From Novosphingobium sp. ST904 (lineage in GTDB: Bacteria; Pseudomonadota; Alphaproteobacteria; Sphingomonadales; Sphingomonadaceae), in contig NZ_LGJH01000130.1 of assembly GCF_001298105.1 (NCBI RefSeq), positions 1-60,152 of the forward strand: DNA of 60,152 nucleotides, given 5' to 3'. Each line of letters starts with the position of its first letter. Position 1 is the stretch's first letter. The notes beneath the pieces are model-generated. The model was given only the letters and a program-made list of their open reading frames with translations. It was not told the DNA's origin and made no database searches. Position numbers and translations under genes: made by a program. This document shows positions 28,236 to 37,124 of this stretch, in pieces.

Positions 28236-30941
28236 TCATTCCACCAGCACGTCGCCGGGCAGGAGTGCGAGATTCTGGATTGCGGCAAGGCCCCACTGGG
28301 CCGCGCTGTTGGTCGAGAGGCCGGGGATTTCCACTTGCCCTTCCGCGACATTGTGCGCTGCCAGATCGGCGGGCAGATCCCGGTCGTGGAACTCTGCCCA
28401 GGCGCGTCTTGCCAGTGCCCTGTCGCCCAATGCATGGGCCGCATAGGCGGTGAGGCGCGAGTGGGCCTGGCGCAAGTTGTGCCCGCGCGGAGGTTCGCCG
28501 AAGCGGCGCTCCCAGTCAGCGGCGGGGGCATTGTACCAGGCGCAGTAGTCGATCCAGGCGGCGCGGTAGCGGGGGGTATCTACCAGCGGGAGCACTTCGG
28601 CCATGATCTCCACCACGCCGAACACCGCATTGAGGTGGCTGACGCTGATCTGGTCGCCGCCCGAGACGAAGCGGCCGCTGGCGAGGTCGAAGTTGGCGCC
28701 GCCCGCCCACCATTGACGTGGCAGGGCGGCGATGCTGTCCATCCCGGCGACGATGCGGTCGCGCCAGCGGCGCTCGCCGGTGCGCTCCCATTCGGTGAAC
28801 CATGCCGCGACAAGACTGCCCCAGCTCGTGCCGAACTGTAGCTGGATCACGCCGTCGGGCAGGTCCTTCGGCTTCGTGACCGCGGCGATGCCGCCGGGCG
28901 GCAGAGATTCCGGCGCACGGTCGGCGACCTTGCGGCCGATATCGACTTTCTGAAGCGCCCGGTCGGAATGGACCAGCGCGCGCATGAGGTCACCCACGCG
29001 TTCGTCGCCCGTGAGGTAATAATAGATCCGGCGATAGGCGGCATTGGAAACGCGCGGCTGCTTGGAACTGTCGCTCCAGTGCTGGACGCCGTGGCGGGTG
29101 CCGAGCCCTGCCCAGGGGCCCATGTGGTAGACGTCGACCTCTCCGGTGTGGCGGGTCATCGCCTCGGCCATGCGGAAAAGACCGGCGCGGCCGGTGCGCA
29201 AGTAGCTGTACCAGAGCCACAGGTCGGTCGAGAGTTCGCTGTTGTCCCAGGCATAGCCGCCGATGTCGTAGCGCCACTGATGCCGGTCGGCATCGTAAGT
29301 ATGCATGACGTCGCCGTGGTTCCAGAAGCCGTACCAATGGCGCCGCTCGATCTCGCCCTGGTAATGGCCGAGCAGCAGGTCGTTCTGACGTTCCACGTCC
29401 GCCGCTGCCGGGCCGGTGATCGCGGGTAGAGCCCAGTCTCCGAAGACCCCGGCAGCCCGGATCTGCGCGGGGCTCGCCAGGAGGCGCGGCGGGCGGGCGA
29501 CGTGGGCGGCGTAGCTTTCCAGCGTTGCGGTATCGGGTGTGGCGGGCAGCGCCCAGAGCCAGAGTTCGTTGGTCCGCGCGATGCCCTTGGCGCAATCCCA
29601 GCCCGGCTCGTAGTCCTCGTAGGTCACGTCGAGGCCGCGGTTCTGCGCGGGGTAATCGGTCATGCCCAGCACGTCGCGATAGGAGCGCATGTCCAGCGCC
29701 GGAGCATCGGGCGCCCAGAGCCATGCGGTGAGTTCGGCTTCGTCTCCGGCAGCCCCGGCAATGTCGAGCTGGACCGGATGACGCTTCCAGAAGTCCGCCA
29801 TGCCGATCGCCGCGCCGCCCTGCGGCGAACCGACATAGGCGAGCCCCCGCGCCCGGCGCCCTTCGAGAGACTGGATCGGCGCGCGCCCCTTGCGGGTGCG
29901 CTTGGTCACGACGAACCCCTCGGACGTACCCTGAAACAGCCGGAAATCGCCCCAGGCGGGAATGCTGTCGAGGAGCGGCGCGAACTTTTCCGGCAGCGCC
30001 GAGATACCCGGTGCGGCGCGGCCGTCGATCTGCGCTTGTCGGAAATCCTCGCCCGGATCGCGGCGCAGTCCGGTCAGCGGGCGCACGGCTTCGGCGAACA
30101 GGTTCTTTTCGGTGGCGAGGCGGACGTGCCGGTCATGCAGCGCGCCGCGCATCGGAACGCGGGCCTGCACGCCAAGCCCCGAGAGGAAGTCGCGATCGGC
30201 GTCGCCGTCCCAGATGAAGCTGTGCACGATCCGCACGGCGTCGCTGCCGCTGGTGAAGTAGAGCCTCAGGCTGAACGGCAGCCAGGCGCCTTCCTCGCCG
30301 GCATGGCTGCCCTCGACCTTGAGCACGGCGCGGACCGGGCCGGATTGCTCGATGGTCACGCTGCCTATGCGGCTGGTGAAATGGCGCTGGGTAAGGGTGT
30401 CTGCCTCCTCGCCCGAGGCCGCATCCTGCGCGCGGGCGACCAACGCGACATCGCGCAGGAGCACGCGGCCGTCGCGCTCGGCCGAGGCGATGACCGCGCT
30501 GCCCTGACGCGGCACGCGCCAGCATGTCGGGCCGACCTGCACGGCGATGGTTTCGCCCTGTTCCCTGACGGTGACTTTCTCGACCGGTGCAGCGGGGCGT
30601 CCGGGGGAGATCTTCACGGTCCGGGGCGCTGCACCGCCGCCAAGCGCATGGCCGCTCCACTTGATCGAACCGTCCGGCCAATAGGCGAGCGGCCAGCTTT
30701 GCACCGGCAGCGCGGCGCCTTCATTCGCTTGCGCGGCGAGGTTTCCGACCTGGCGCAAGACCCCGCGCGGCCAGGGAACGCCGAAGCTCTGGCCGCTGTC
30801 CCAACCCGGTGCCTCGCCATCGAGCCAGTGCAAGTCCGCATCTGGAGCCAAGGGCGAGGCGGCGAGAAGGCGGCCCGGAAGGGACAGGGCGGCGCCTCCG
30901 AGGAGACCGGCGCGCAGCAGCGCGCGACGTGAGCAGGGCAT
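28236..30941 (-). CDS. Exo-rhamnogalacturonan lyase family protein (PL26/YetA-like), copy 2
   Basis: Paralogue of the gene at 16529-19306 with the same domain order and many identical segments in the toroid ('NSELSTDLWLWY', 'EAMTRHTGEVDVYHMG', 'LGTRHGVQHWSDSSKQPRVSNAAYRR'). The N-terminus MPCSRRALLRAGLLGGAALSLPG is a Tat signal. Start ATG at 30941 has AGGA six bases upstream; a TTG at 30959 overlapping the DUF6250 stop is possible but gives no benefit. It is 901 residues against 925 for copy 1. Here the order is reversed: receptor, DUF6250, PL26. No CCCACAT motif was seen upstream, suggesting separate control and maybe a different RG substrate. Confidence 0.84.
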   Translation of the reverse strand: MPCSRRALLRAGLLGGAALSLPGRLLAASPLAPDADLHWLDGEAPGWDSGQSFGVPWPRGVLRQVGNLAAQANEGAALPVQSWPLAYWPDGSIKWSGHALGGGAAPRTVKISPGRPAAPVEKVTVREQGETIAVQVGPTCWRVPRQGSAVIASAERDGRVLLRDVALVARAQDAASGEEADTLTQRHFTSRIGSVTIEQSGPVRAVLKVEGSHAGEEGAWLPFSLRLYFTSGSDAVRIVHSFIWDGDADRDFLSGLGVQARVPMRGALHDRHVRLATEKNLFAEAVRPLTGLRRDPGEDFRQAQIDGRAAPGISALPEKFAPLLDSIPAWGDFRLFQGTSEGFVVTKRTRKGRAPIQSLEGRRARGLAYVGSPQGGAAIGMADFWKRHPVQLDIAGAAGDEAELTAWLWAPDAPALDMRSYRDVLGMTDYPAQNRGLDVTYEDYEPGWDCAKGIARTNELWLWALPATPDTATLESYAAHVARPPRLLASPAQIRAAGVFGDWALPAITGPAAADVERQNDLLLGHYQGEIERRHWYGFWNHGDVMHTYDADRHQWRYDIGGYAWDNSELSTDLWLWYSYLRTGRAGLFRMAEAMTRHTGEVDVYHMGPWAGLGTRHGVQHWSDSSKQPRVSNAAYRRIYYYLTGDERVGDLMRALVHSDRALQKVDIGRKVADRAPESLPPGGIAAVTKPKDLPDGVIQLQFGTSWGSLVAAWFTEWERTGERRWRDRIVAGMDSIAALPRQWWAGGANFDLASGRFVSGGDQISVSHLNAVFGVVEIMAEVLPLVDTPRYRAAWIDYCAWYNAPAADWERRFGEPPRGHNLRQAHSRLTAYAAHALGDRALARRAWAEFHDRDLPADLAAHNVAEGQVEIPGLSTNSAAQWGLAAIQNLALLPGDVLVE

Positions 30942-30955
30942 GACGGATCCTGGAT

Positions 30956-31667
30956 TCAAGCGAGGCGGGAAACGGTGAAGTCGCGAATTCTGAGATGGCT
31001 TGCGGTGGTGCGCAGCGCGAAGTGGCCGCTGGCCAGCGGTGCCGGATCGTCGAAAGCGAAAAGCTGCCGGTCGCCCCGGAAGAAACCGATCCGCGCGCCG
31101 TCGGCCGTGAGACGGATGCGCTGCCAGCGGTTGCCGACAAGCATGTCCTCCGCGCCGCGCCGGTCGTTCTGCGGCAGCAGCGGGCGAATGCCGGGCGTTC
31201 CGACATAGCGGCGAAAGCGCGTGGTTGAATTGCCGTTTCCGCCGAGGCCGACATAATAGGTTTCGAGGTCGTCGTAGTCCTCGAACCTGCCCGTGCGCGG
31301 GCGGGCCAGTGCGTTGCCTTTCGGCGCTGCCCGGTCCTGCGCCATCCAGAAGCAGTTGAGGTCGCTCACCCGGTCATGGGCGCCGCCTTCGGAGACCGCC
31401 TGCGCTTCGTAGTCGATGGCGATACGGCCTGCGAGGCGCGGCAGGAACCAGAGCGTCAGTCCTGCCGGTGCCTCGATATCGAGCACACCGCCGGTAGCGG
31501 ACACGCGCGCCGGAGCCTCCGCTTCGATCCGCCATTGGCCGAGGCCGTGGCGGAAGCGGTCCGAGAACATCGTCCGCTGCCCGCCCCGCGTGAAGGCCGA
31601 CCGGCAGGAGACATGCTCCCGCCAGCCCCGTCATCATCGCGCGCCGGGAAAGTGCCCGTGCGCTCAC
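30956..31667 (-). CDS. DUF6250-type exported protein, copy 2, frameshifted in the leader
   Basis: The intact domain frame starts at an ATG at 31570: 'MFSDRFRHGLGQWRIEAEAP', 'DLNCFWMAQDRAAPKGNALARPRTG', 'TYYVGLGGNGNSTTRFRRYVG' and 'SHLRIRDFTVSRLA', clearly homologous to copy 1. In copy 1 the matching segment (DDFRHGLSHWRVEAEAP) directly follows a signal peptide. Here a Tat-like leader (MSARALSRRAMMTGLAGACLLP) is present in a neighbouring frame from a GTG at 31667 that overlaps the stop of TonB receptor 3. One indel in the C-rich stretch around 31575-31590 would join them, giving about 236 residues. The leader and body are treated as one gene. Function unknown; coupled to the PL26 gene downstream. 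Confidence 0.7.
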
Positions 31668-34447
31668 AGCTTGGCCCGTACGCCGAAGTAGACGCGGCGG
31701 CCGTAAGTCTCGATCACGTTGCGGCGGTAGATGCTGTTGGCGTTCTCGATCCGGGTGGAATCGGTGAGGTTCACGCCCTCCAGGAACACCGAGACATGCG
31801 GGTTGATGACATAGCTTGCCGAGGCGTCGAACTGGCCGAAGGATTCGCCGAACGAGGGGTTATTGCCGCGATCGACGGCGTTGATCAGGTAGCGGCTGCG
31901 CCAGTTGTAGGACCCGCGGATGGCGAAGCGGCCGTCGTCGTAGAACACCGAGGCGTTGTAGCTGTTGCGCGAAACGCCCGGGAACGGCAGGGAGCCGCCG
32001 GTGAAGTAGTCCTTTCCTTCATAGCCGCTGTCGCTGTTGAAGGTGTAGTTCGCGGTCACGCCCAGGTTGCTCAGCAGGCCGGGCAGGAAGTCCAGCCCAA
32101 GCTGCGCGCCTGCCTCGAAACCCTGAATGGTGACATGCTGGGTGCCGTTGACCGGAAGCCTTATGGTGTAGACCTGCCCGTCGATCTCCTCTTCCTGGCT
32201 CTGCGTGTCGATGAACGACTTGATGTCCTTGCGGAAAGCCGTGACCGAGACGTAGTTGGTGCGCGACAGGTAGTATTCGAAGCCGAGGTCGTACTGCCAG
32301 GCGCGGTAGGGCTTGAGGCCCGGGTTACCGCGCGAGCCCGTGAGCGCCACGGAATCCAGCCTGACGTTGGGCGCCATCTGCGAAGGGGCAGGGCGGGCGA
32401 GCACATCCGAAGCGGTGGCGCGAACCACCAGCTTGCGCGGGATCACTTCGGAGCGCAGGTTCAGCGAGGGCAGCAGGACGGTATATTCGCCGGTGTAGCG
32501 GGCGGGCGTGATGACACCGTCCGTGCTCTGGCTACCGCTGGAAACCGTGCGCGTATGGACGAGGCGCGCACCGACCACGCCCGAAAGGTCAAAGCCCAGA
32601 TCAAGGTTGAACGACCCCTGGAAGTATCCGGCGATCGTGCTCTCGCGGACCTTGTAGGTGTCGAGCGGTGAAATGCTGGTGTAGGGATCGGGAATGCCCA
32701 CCTCATTGGCGAGATTGTCGCCAAGGTTCCACCAGCGATCGATGCCGGAGAAGCCGAGGTCGCCGGTCTTGAAGAAGCTGCCGTCACCCATGCCGCCGTA
32801 AGTGTTCAGCAGGTCCTGAATTTTGGCGAGCTGCGCGGCCGGGGTGGTGGTGGCGAGAACCTGCGTGCCGGTTACGCCCGAGCGGGTCAGCGTGGTCTGC
32901 CCGGTGATGCCGTTCAGCGTATAGACCGCGTTCTGGAAGCGGCTGCTGGACACCAGCTGGTTAAGCTCGACGCCGCTCTTGAGCGAGGTCAGGAAACCGC
33001 TTTCATCGGGCTTGTACTCGGCATCGAACTTGGCGCCGGTCTCGCGCTGCTTGTTGAGGCGCGGGCGTGCCTCGACCGAGAGGGTATTGATGCCTTCGGT
33101 CGTGGTGGTGTCGATCGGCAGGATGATGTTCGGCGCGTTCTGCGGGTTGTTGTAGTCGATCGTGATCCACGGCAGAGCGTCCTTGCCGGAAACCGAGGCG
33201 GTCACGTCCACTTCGTCGTTAAGCACGCGCGAGGCGGCATAAGTGCCGCGTGCCGAGAGCTTGAACTTGCCGGTGGTCCACTCGGCACCGAGAATGCCGT
33301 TGAAAGTGCGGCGGTTGAGGCTGCCGATCACGCTGCGGTAATTCACGCTCGGCCCGGAGCCGGGGTTCGAGCTGTTGACGAAGGTCACGGTCTGCGCGGT
33401 CTCGTCGCGAATGACGACACCGGTGGGATCGATGCCGCCGTTCGCCACGGATTGCGTGGTGCTGAGCTGGAGGTACTGGTCGTCCGACGTGGTGTCGCTG
33501 CGGGTATAGGTGCCTTCGACATAGGCGCGGAAATCGTCGCTGGGCCGCCATTCAAGGATGCCGTTGAGGGCATAGCGCTTGGTCGGCTCGGTTGCGGTGA
33601 TGTAACGCGGGATGTCGGGGTAGAAATCACCGAAGCCGCTGCCGTCGAGATCGACACAGCGCGCCTGGTTGCGGCCGGAGAGGCAGTTCTGCGCGGCGGG
33701 GGTGGCGGGCTGGGTGGTTTCGACCTGTCGCCACCCGGTCGTGCGCGCCTGGTCGTAGCGGATCGTGGGTTCTTCGTAAGTGCCTGAGAGCAGCACGCCG
33801 ATGGTGTCGTGGGCAAAGAGCTTCGAGCCGATCACCGCGAACTTGGGGTCTACCTTGTCGGCCAGTTCGTTGTAGATGCCCTGGGCCGAGCCGGCGAGGT
33901 AGCCTTCCTTGCTGTCGAACGGGCGGCGGGTGATGATGCGCACGGTGCCGCCGAGGCCGCCCTCGGTCATGTCCGGCGTGGCGGACTTGAGCACTTCGAG
34001 GCGCGAGACGAATTCCGCGGGAAGATCGCGGAAATCGACCGCGCGGTTGCTGCCGTTGCCGGCTGCCGCCGCGATCGAGGTGGAAAGCGCTGACTGGCCG
34101 TTGATCTCGACGCGGTTGAGCGAGGCATCGGCGCCGCGAATGGTGATCGCCTGCCCTTCGCCGCCGCTGCGGGTGATCTGGACGCCGGTAATGCGCTGGA
34201 GGGCCTCGCCGATGTTCTTGTCCGGGAACTTGCCCACGTCCTCGGCCGAGATGGCGTCGACGACTTGTGCGGAATCGCGCTTCACGGCCAGCGAGTCAGC
34301 CAGGCTCTTGCGGATGCCGGTGACGATGATGTCGGCGCGCGAAGTGTCGTCAGCGGCGGTTTCTCGCGTGTTCTGCTGCTGCGCATCCTGTGCGAAGACC
34401 GAGGTGCTGGTGAGGAGAAGCGCAATGGCTCCGGTGAAACGATACAC
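31664..34447 (-). CDS. TonB-dependent receptor 3 (second RG module)
   Basis: Outer-membrane receptor of 927 residues heading the second lyase operon. GTG start with AAGGGG nine bases upstream; signal peptide MYRFTGAIALLLTSTSVFAQD. TonB-box region 'RADIIVTGIRKSLADSLAVKRDS', plug 'FPDKNIGEALQRITGVQITRSGGEGQAITIRGADASLNRVEINGQ', and 'PDMTEGGLGGTVRIITRRPF', with barrel terminus 'RRVYFGVRAKL'. Its stop overlaps the start of the DUF6250 leader, so receptor, DUF6250 and PL26 copy 2 form one operon. The plug resembles TonB receptor 2 more than receptor 1. Ligand presumably an RG-type oligosaccharide, by context only. Confidence 0.92.
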   Translation of the reverse strand: MYRFTGAIALLLTSTSVFAQDAQQQNTRETAADDTSRADIIVTGIRKSLADSLAVKRDSAQVVDAISAEDVGKFPDKNIGEALQRITGVQITRSGGEGQAITIRGADASLNRVEINGQSALSTSIAAAAGNGSNRAVDFRDLPAEFVSRLEVLKSATPDMTEGGLGGTVRIITRRPFDSKEGYLAGSAQGIYNELADKVDPKFAVIGSKLFAHDTIGVLLSGTYEEPTIRYDQARTTGWRQVETTQPATPAAQNCLSGRNQARCVDLDGSGFGDFYPDIPRYITATEPTKRYALNGILEWRPSDDFRAYVEGTYTRSDTTSDDQYLQLSTTQSVANGGIDPTGVVIRDETAQTVTFVNSSNPGSGPSVNYRSVIGSLNRRTFNGILGAEWTTGKFKLSARGTYAASRVLNDEVDVTASVSGKDALPWITIDYNNPQNAPNIILPIDTTTTEGINTLSVEARPRLNKQRETGAKFDAEYKPDESGFLTSLKSGVELNQLVSSSRFQNAVYTLNGITGQTTLTRSGVTGTQVLATTTPAAQLAKIQDLLNTYGGMGDGSFFKTGDLGFSGIDRWWNLGDNLANEVGIPDPYTSISPLDTYKVRESTIAGYFQGSFNLDLGFDLSGVVGARLVHTRTVSSGSQSTDGVITPARYTGEYTVLLPSLNLRSEVIPRKLVVRATASDVLARPAPSQMAPNVRLDSVALTGSRGNPGLKPYRAWQYDLGFEYYLSRTNYVSVTAFRKDIKSFIDTQSQEEEIDGQVYTIRLPVNGTQHVTIQGFEAGAQLGLDFLPGLLSNLGVTANYTFNSDSGYEGKDYFTGGSLPFPGVSRNSYNASVFYDDGRFAIRGSYNWRSRYLINAVDRGNNPSFGESFGQFDASASYVINPHVSVFLEGVNLTDSTRIENANSIYRRNVIETYGRRVYFGVRAKL

Positions 34448-34465
34448 GACAATGTGCCCCTTTTT

Positions 34466-34493
34466 GTCGGACTAAAAAGCGACGTCGGGCTAA
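34466..34493. promoter_or_regulatory. Direct repeat in the TonB receptor 3 promoter region
   Basis: GTCGGACTAA (34466-34475) and GTCGGGCTAA (34484-34493) are repeated 18 bases apart, 19-46 bases upstream of the receptor start. This spacing is close to two helical turns and could be a regulator site. Not found at other promoters in the window. Confidence 0.35.
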
Positions 34494-34880
34494 TCTCTAC
34501 CGATTTGGTTGACAAAAAAGATTTTCTACGGGCACCGGAAGGCCGTAGGCGTCGGCAATGATAGATGAGCAGGACGAATATATTGCGCCATGCCAATGGC
34601 CTGCCCGTTGCGGCAAACCCGCCGATCGGCTCAAATCGTCGTTCGGCGCTGAACAGGTGCATGCTTCAGCACAACTCATAAAAAGATGCGCGAAACGCAA
34701 TTAAAAGGCTGCATTACGCAAGCCGGGAGTTTGGGCGCTAGTCAGGCCAGGCCCGCGATTGACGCCGTTCTGCAACCGATGCGGCGCTAGAGGTGTTATG
34801 CCCTCGTCCAGTCGGCTTCAGCCGACAGGCGGGGCGTGGCCGCAGGAAATGCCGAATTTCGGCCGACAAAGGAGAAGCGA
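34494..34880. other. Non-coding stretch between divergent genes
   Basis: About 390 bases without a convincing gene. It holds a short perfect inverted repeat GTCGGCTTCAGCCGAC at about 34811-34826 just before the ATP-grasp gene. The few short open frames show no known protein features. No riboswitch or RNA family was recognised. Confidence 0.4.
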
Positions 34881-36253
34881 TTGCGGGGCTGGGTCCTGTT
34901 TCATCGAGAGCTTGATCCGGCCATCCCGGAGGTTCCGGAAATCCTGCGGTTTCAGGAAGCCGCAAGCGCCATGGGCATCGAGCTGCACATTCTCAATCCG
35001 CATCGCTTCGATCTCATCGTGGGCGCGGGGGACGATTGGGGCACGAAGTACCAGGGCCATCCGATGGAGCGGCCCGACTTCATCCTGTGCCGTACCGGCG
35101 CCGAGACGGACTACTTCACACTGGCACTGCTGCGCCATTTCGAGCGCCGCGGAGTGCGGCTGGTGAACGGCCCTGCAACTATCGAACGGGTGGCGGACAA
35201 GCTGCATACGCTCCAGAGCCTGAGCCGGGCGAGCCTTCCTATTCCGCGTACGATCCTGGGCACTTTTCCGATCGACGTCGGACTTGTGGAGCGTGAACTG
35301 GGCTTCCCGCTGATCGTGAAGACGCTCAAGGGAAGCGCGGCGCCGGCGTCCTGAAATGCGAGGACCGCGAGCAGTTCGAGGATCTTGCGGGCTTGCTGGA
35401 AAGTGCCGAGGCCAAGGCCGATTTCATTCTCCAGCACTATGTCCGTGCCAGCCATGGCCGCGACGTGCGCGTGCTAGTGGTGGGAGGCCGCGTGGTGGCG
35501 GCCATGGAACGGCGGTCGATGACGGGCGGTTTCAAGTCCAACGTTTCGCTGGGAGGCGTCGGGGTGGCGTACAACCCGCCACCCGAGATGGCCGAGCTTG
35601 CGGTGCAGGCGGCCGACGTGCTGGGCCTCGACGTGACCGGGATCGACATCCTGTTCGACGAGGACGGCTATCGTATCTGCGAGGCGAATTCGGCGCCGGG
35701 GTTCCAGGGCCTCGAACGCGCCAGCGGAATGGACGTGCCTTCCGCCATTCTCGAATGGATCAGGTCGACGCAGGACGCGCCTGCCGAAACGCCGGTACCG
35801 GCCGAAAGCAATGCCTTGGCCGAACTTATGTTCGGCGGCCGCACGGGCCTTCGGTCGATCAGCGATCGCAACGCCGATCCCAGGCGCTTCGCCCGCGCAA
35901 TCGGTCTCAGGATGATCGCCGCCGGGGTCAACTGTCTTGCCCATGCCGCGATCCCGGCACCTCTGGTTGACCGGAAGAGCCGCACCAGCCTTGGTCTTCG
36001 CACCTTGTTCGAGGGCCGGGTCCGCACCGATCTGTCGGCGCTGGACGATCTCGAACAGGAGCGGACCTTGCTGGTCGTGCTGGGCGTGGCGATCTGGGCG
36101 GCGGTGCTTCCCTGGCTTGCCGGGGCGGAAGCTGCCCTGAGCGGGCTCCTTTCGGTGATCGCGCTGAGCTTCCCCATGCTGTTCCTGTTCACCGCGCCGG
36201 CCGGACGCTTCGGCAAGCCCGCCTCCCAATTGCGACGGAAGATGCGCCGATGA
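34881..36253 (+). CDS. RimK-like ATP-grasp ligase with C-terminal membrane segment, frameshifted
   Basis: ATP-grasp enzymes join a carboxylate to an amine; RimK members add glutamate or similar to peptides or small molecules. TTG start with GGAG six bases upstream is better placed than the GTG at 34836. N-terminal 'WVLFHRELDP', then 'NGPATIERVADKLHTLQSLSRASLPIPRT', 'FPLIVKTLKGSAGAGV', 'GRDVRVLVVGGRVVAAMERRS' and 'DVTGIDILFDEDGYRICEANSAPGFQGLE' give the ATP and metal sites. The frame breaks near 35338; one added G restores KGSAGAGVLKCED. After the ligase domain come about 160 residues ending in two hydrophobic helices (around 36080-36200), unusual for RimK proteins. The stop overlaps the TSUP start. 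Substrate unknown. Confidence 0.8.
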
Positions 36254-37041
36254 TCGACCCGGCTACGATACCCTGGTCCGACCTGATCCCGTTCATCCTG
36301 ATAGGCTTCGCCGCACAGACCGTGGACAGTGCGCTGGGCATGGCCTTCGGTGTGATCGGCAATTCCTTGCTGATGCTGCTGGGCATGCCGCCCGCGCTGG
36401 CTTCCTCGGTGACACATACCGTCGAAGGTTTCACCAGCGGCGCTTCCGGCGTTGCGCATGTTCTCCAGCGCAACGTCGACTGGTCGCTGTTCGCGCGGCT
36501 GGTGATCCCCGGTATCGCGGGCGGGCTCTGCGGTGTCTGGCTCCTCTCCGTGGTGAGCCTGACCATCGTTCGGCCTGCGGTGTTCGTCTACCTCGCGGCC
36601 ATCGGGGTCTATCTTATCTGGCGCGGAGCAAGGCGCCCGCAGGCCTATCGCCGGATGAAGCTGGTCGGTCCGCTGGGGCTGGCCGGTGGCTTCCTCGACG
36701 CGGTAGGCGGCGGTGGCTGGGGGCCGGTGGTGACCGGCAACCTGCTGGCGCAGGGCATGACGCCGCGCATGGCGATCGGCACGGTGAATGCCGCAGAGTT
36801 CTTCGTCACCGTTACCGTCCTGTCGGCATTCATCGGCAAGCTGGGCTTGCAATCCTTCACGATCGCCGCCTCGGGGTTGCTGATCGGCGGGATCGTGGCG
36901 GCGCCGGTTGGCGCGCTCGTGACGCGGCGCCTTTCCTCGACGAGCCTGCTGAGAGGTGTCGGCAGCGTCCTGATAGCGATCAGCCTCGTCGGGCTGCTCT
37001 CGCTGATGTTCGGGGCGATCCCGGTATTCGCCCGCTTCTAA
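36250..37041 (+). CDS. TauE/SafE (TSUP) family permease
   Basis: 263-residue, eight-helix inner-membrane protein of the sulfite exporter TauE/SafE family, which moves small anions or sulfur compounds. Typical elements are 'GFAAQTVDSALGMAFGVIGNSLLML' in the first helix pair, 'HTVEGFTSGASGVAHVLQRNVDW', and the repeat 'GLAGGFLDAVGGGGWGPVVTGNLL' with 'GTVNAAEFFVT'. Its ATG overlaps the ATP-grasp stop by four bases, so the two proteins are coupled. A gap of only 57 bases separates it from the nickel receptor, but the NikR site in that gap suggests a separate promoter. Its first residues (MIDPAT) match those of the NiCoT protein downstream. Confidence 0.87.
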   Translation: MIDPATIPWSDLIPFILIGFAAQTVDSALGMAFGVIGNSLLMLLGMPPALASSVTHTVEGFTSGASGVAHVLQRNVDWSLFARLVIPGIAGGLCGVWLLSVVSLTIVRPAVFVYLAAIGVYLIWRGARRPQAYRRMKLVGPLGLAGGFLDAVGGGGWGPVVTGNLLAQGMTPRMAIGTVNAAEFFVTVTVLSAFIGKLGLQSFTIAASGLLIGGIVAAPVGALVTRRLSSTSLLRGVGSVLIAISLVGLLSLMFGAIPVFARF

Positions 37042-37096
37042 GCGGATCCACCCGGCGGATACGTCAAATGCCCCATCCTGGGTGCGGCGAAGATTC

Positions 37097-37124
37097 GTAT
37101 GAATATCGCGATGATTATTCATAC
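37097..37124. promoter_or_regulatory. NikR operator, exact E. coli form
   Basis: GTATGA at 37097-37102 and TCATAC at 37119-37124 are separated by exactly 16 bases, the known E. coli NikR consensus GTATGA-N16-TCATAC. The outer nine bases on each side are perfectly palindromic. The first receptor ATG (37099) lies inside the operator. Confidence 0.88.

Noticed and set aside
34494..34800. Cobalamin or other metal riboswitch before the ATP-grasp gene
   Set aside because: Looked for because of the nickel neighbourhood; only one small hairpin is present and no conserved riboswitch core was found.
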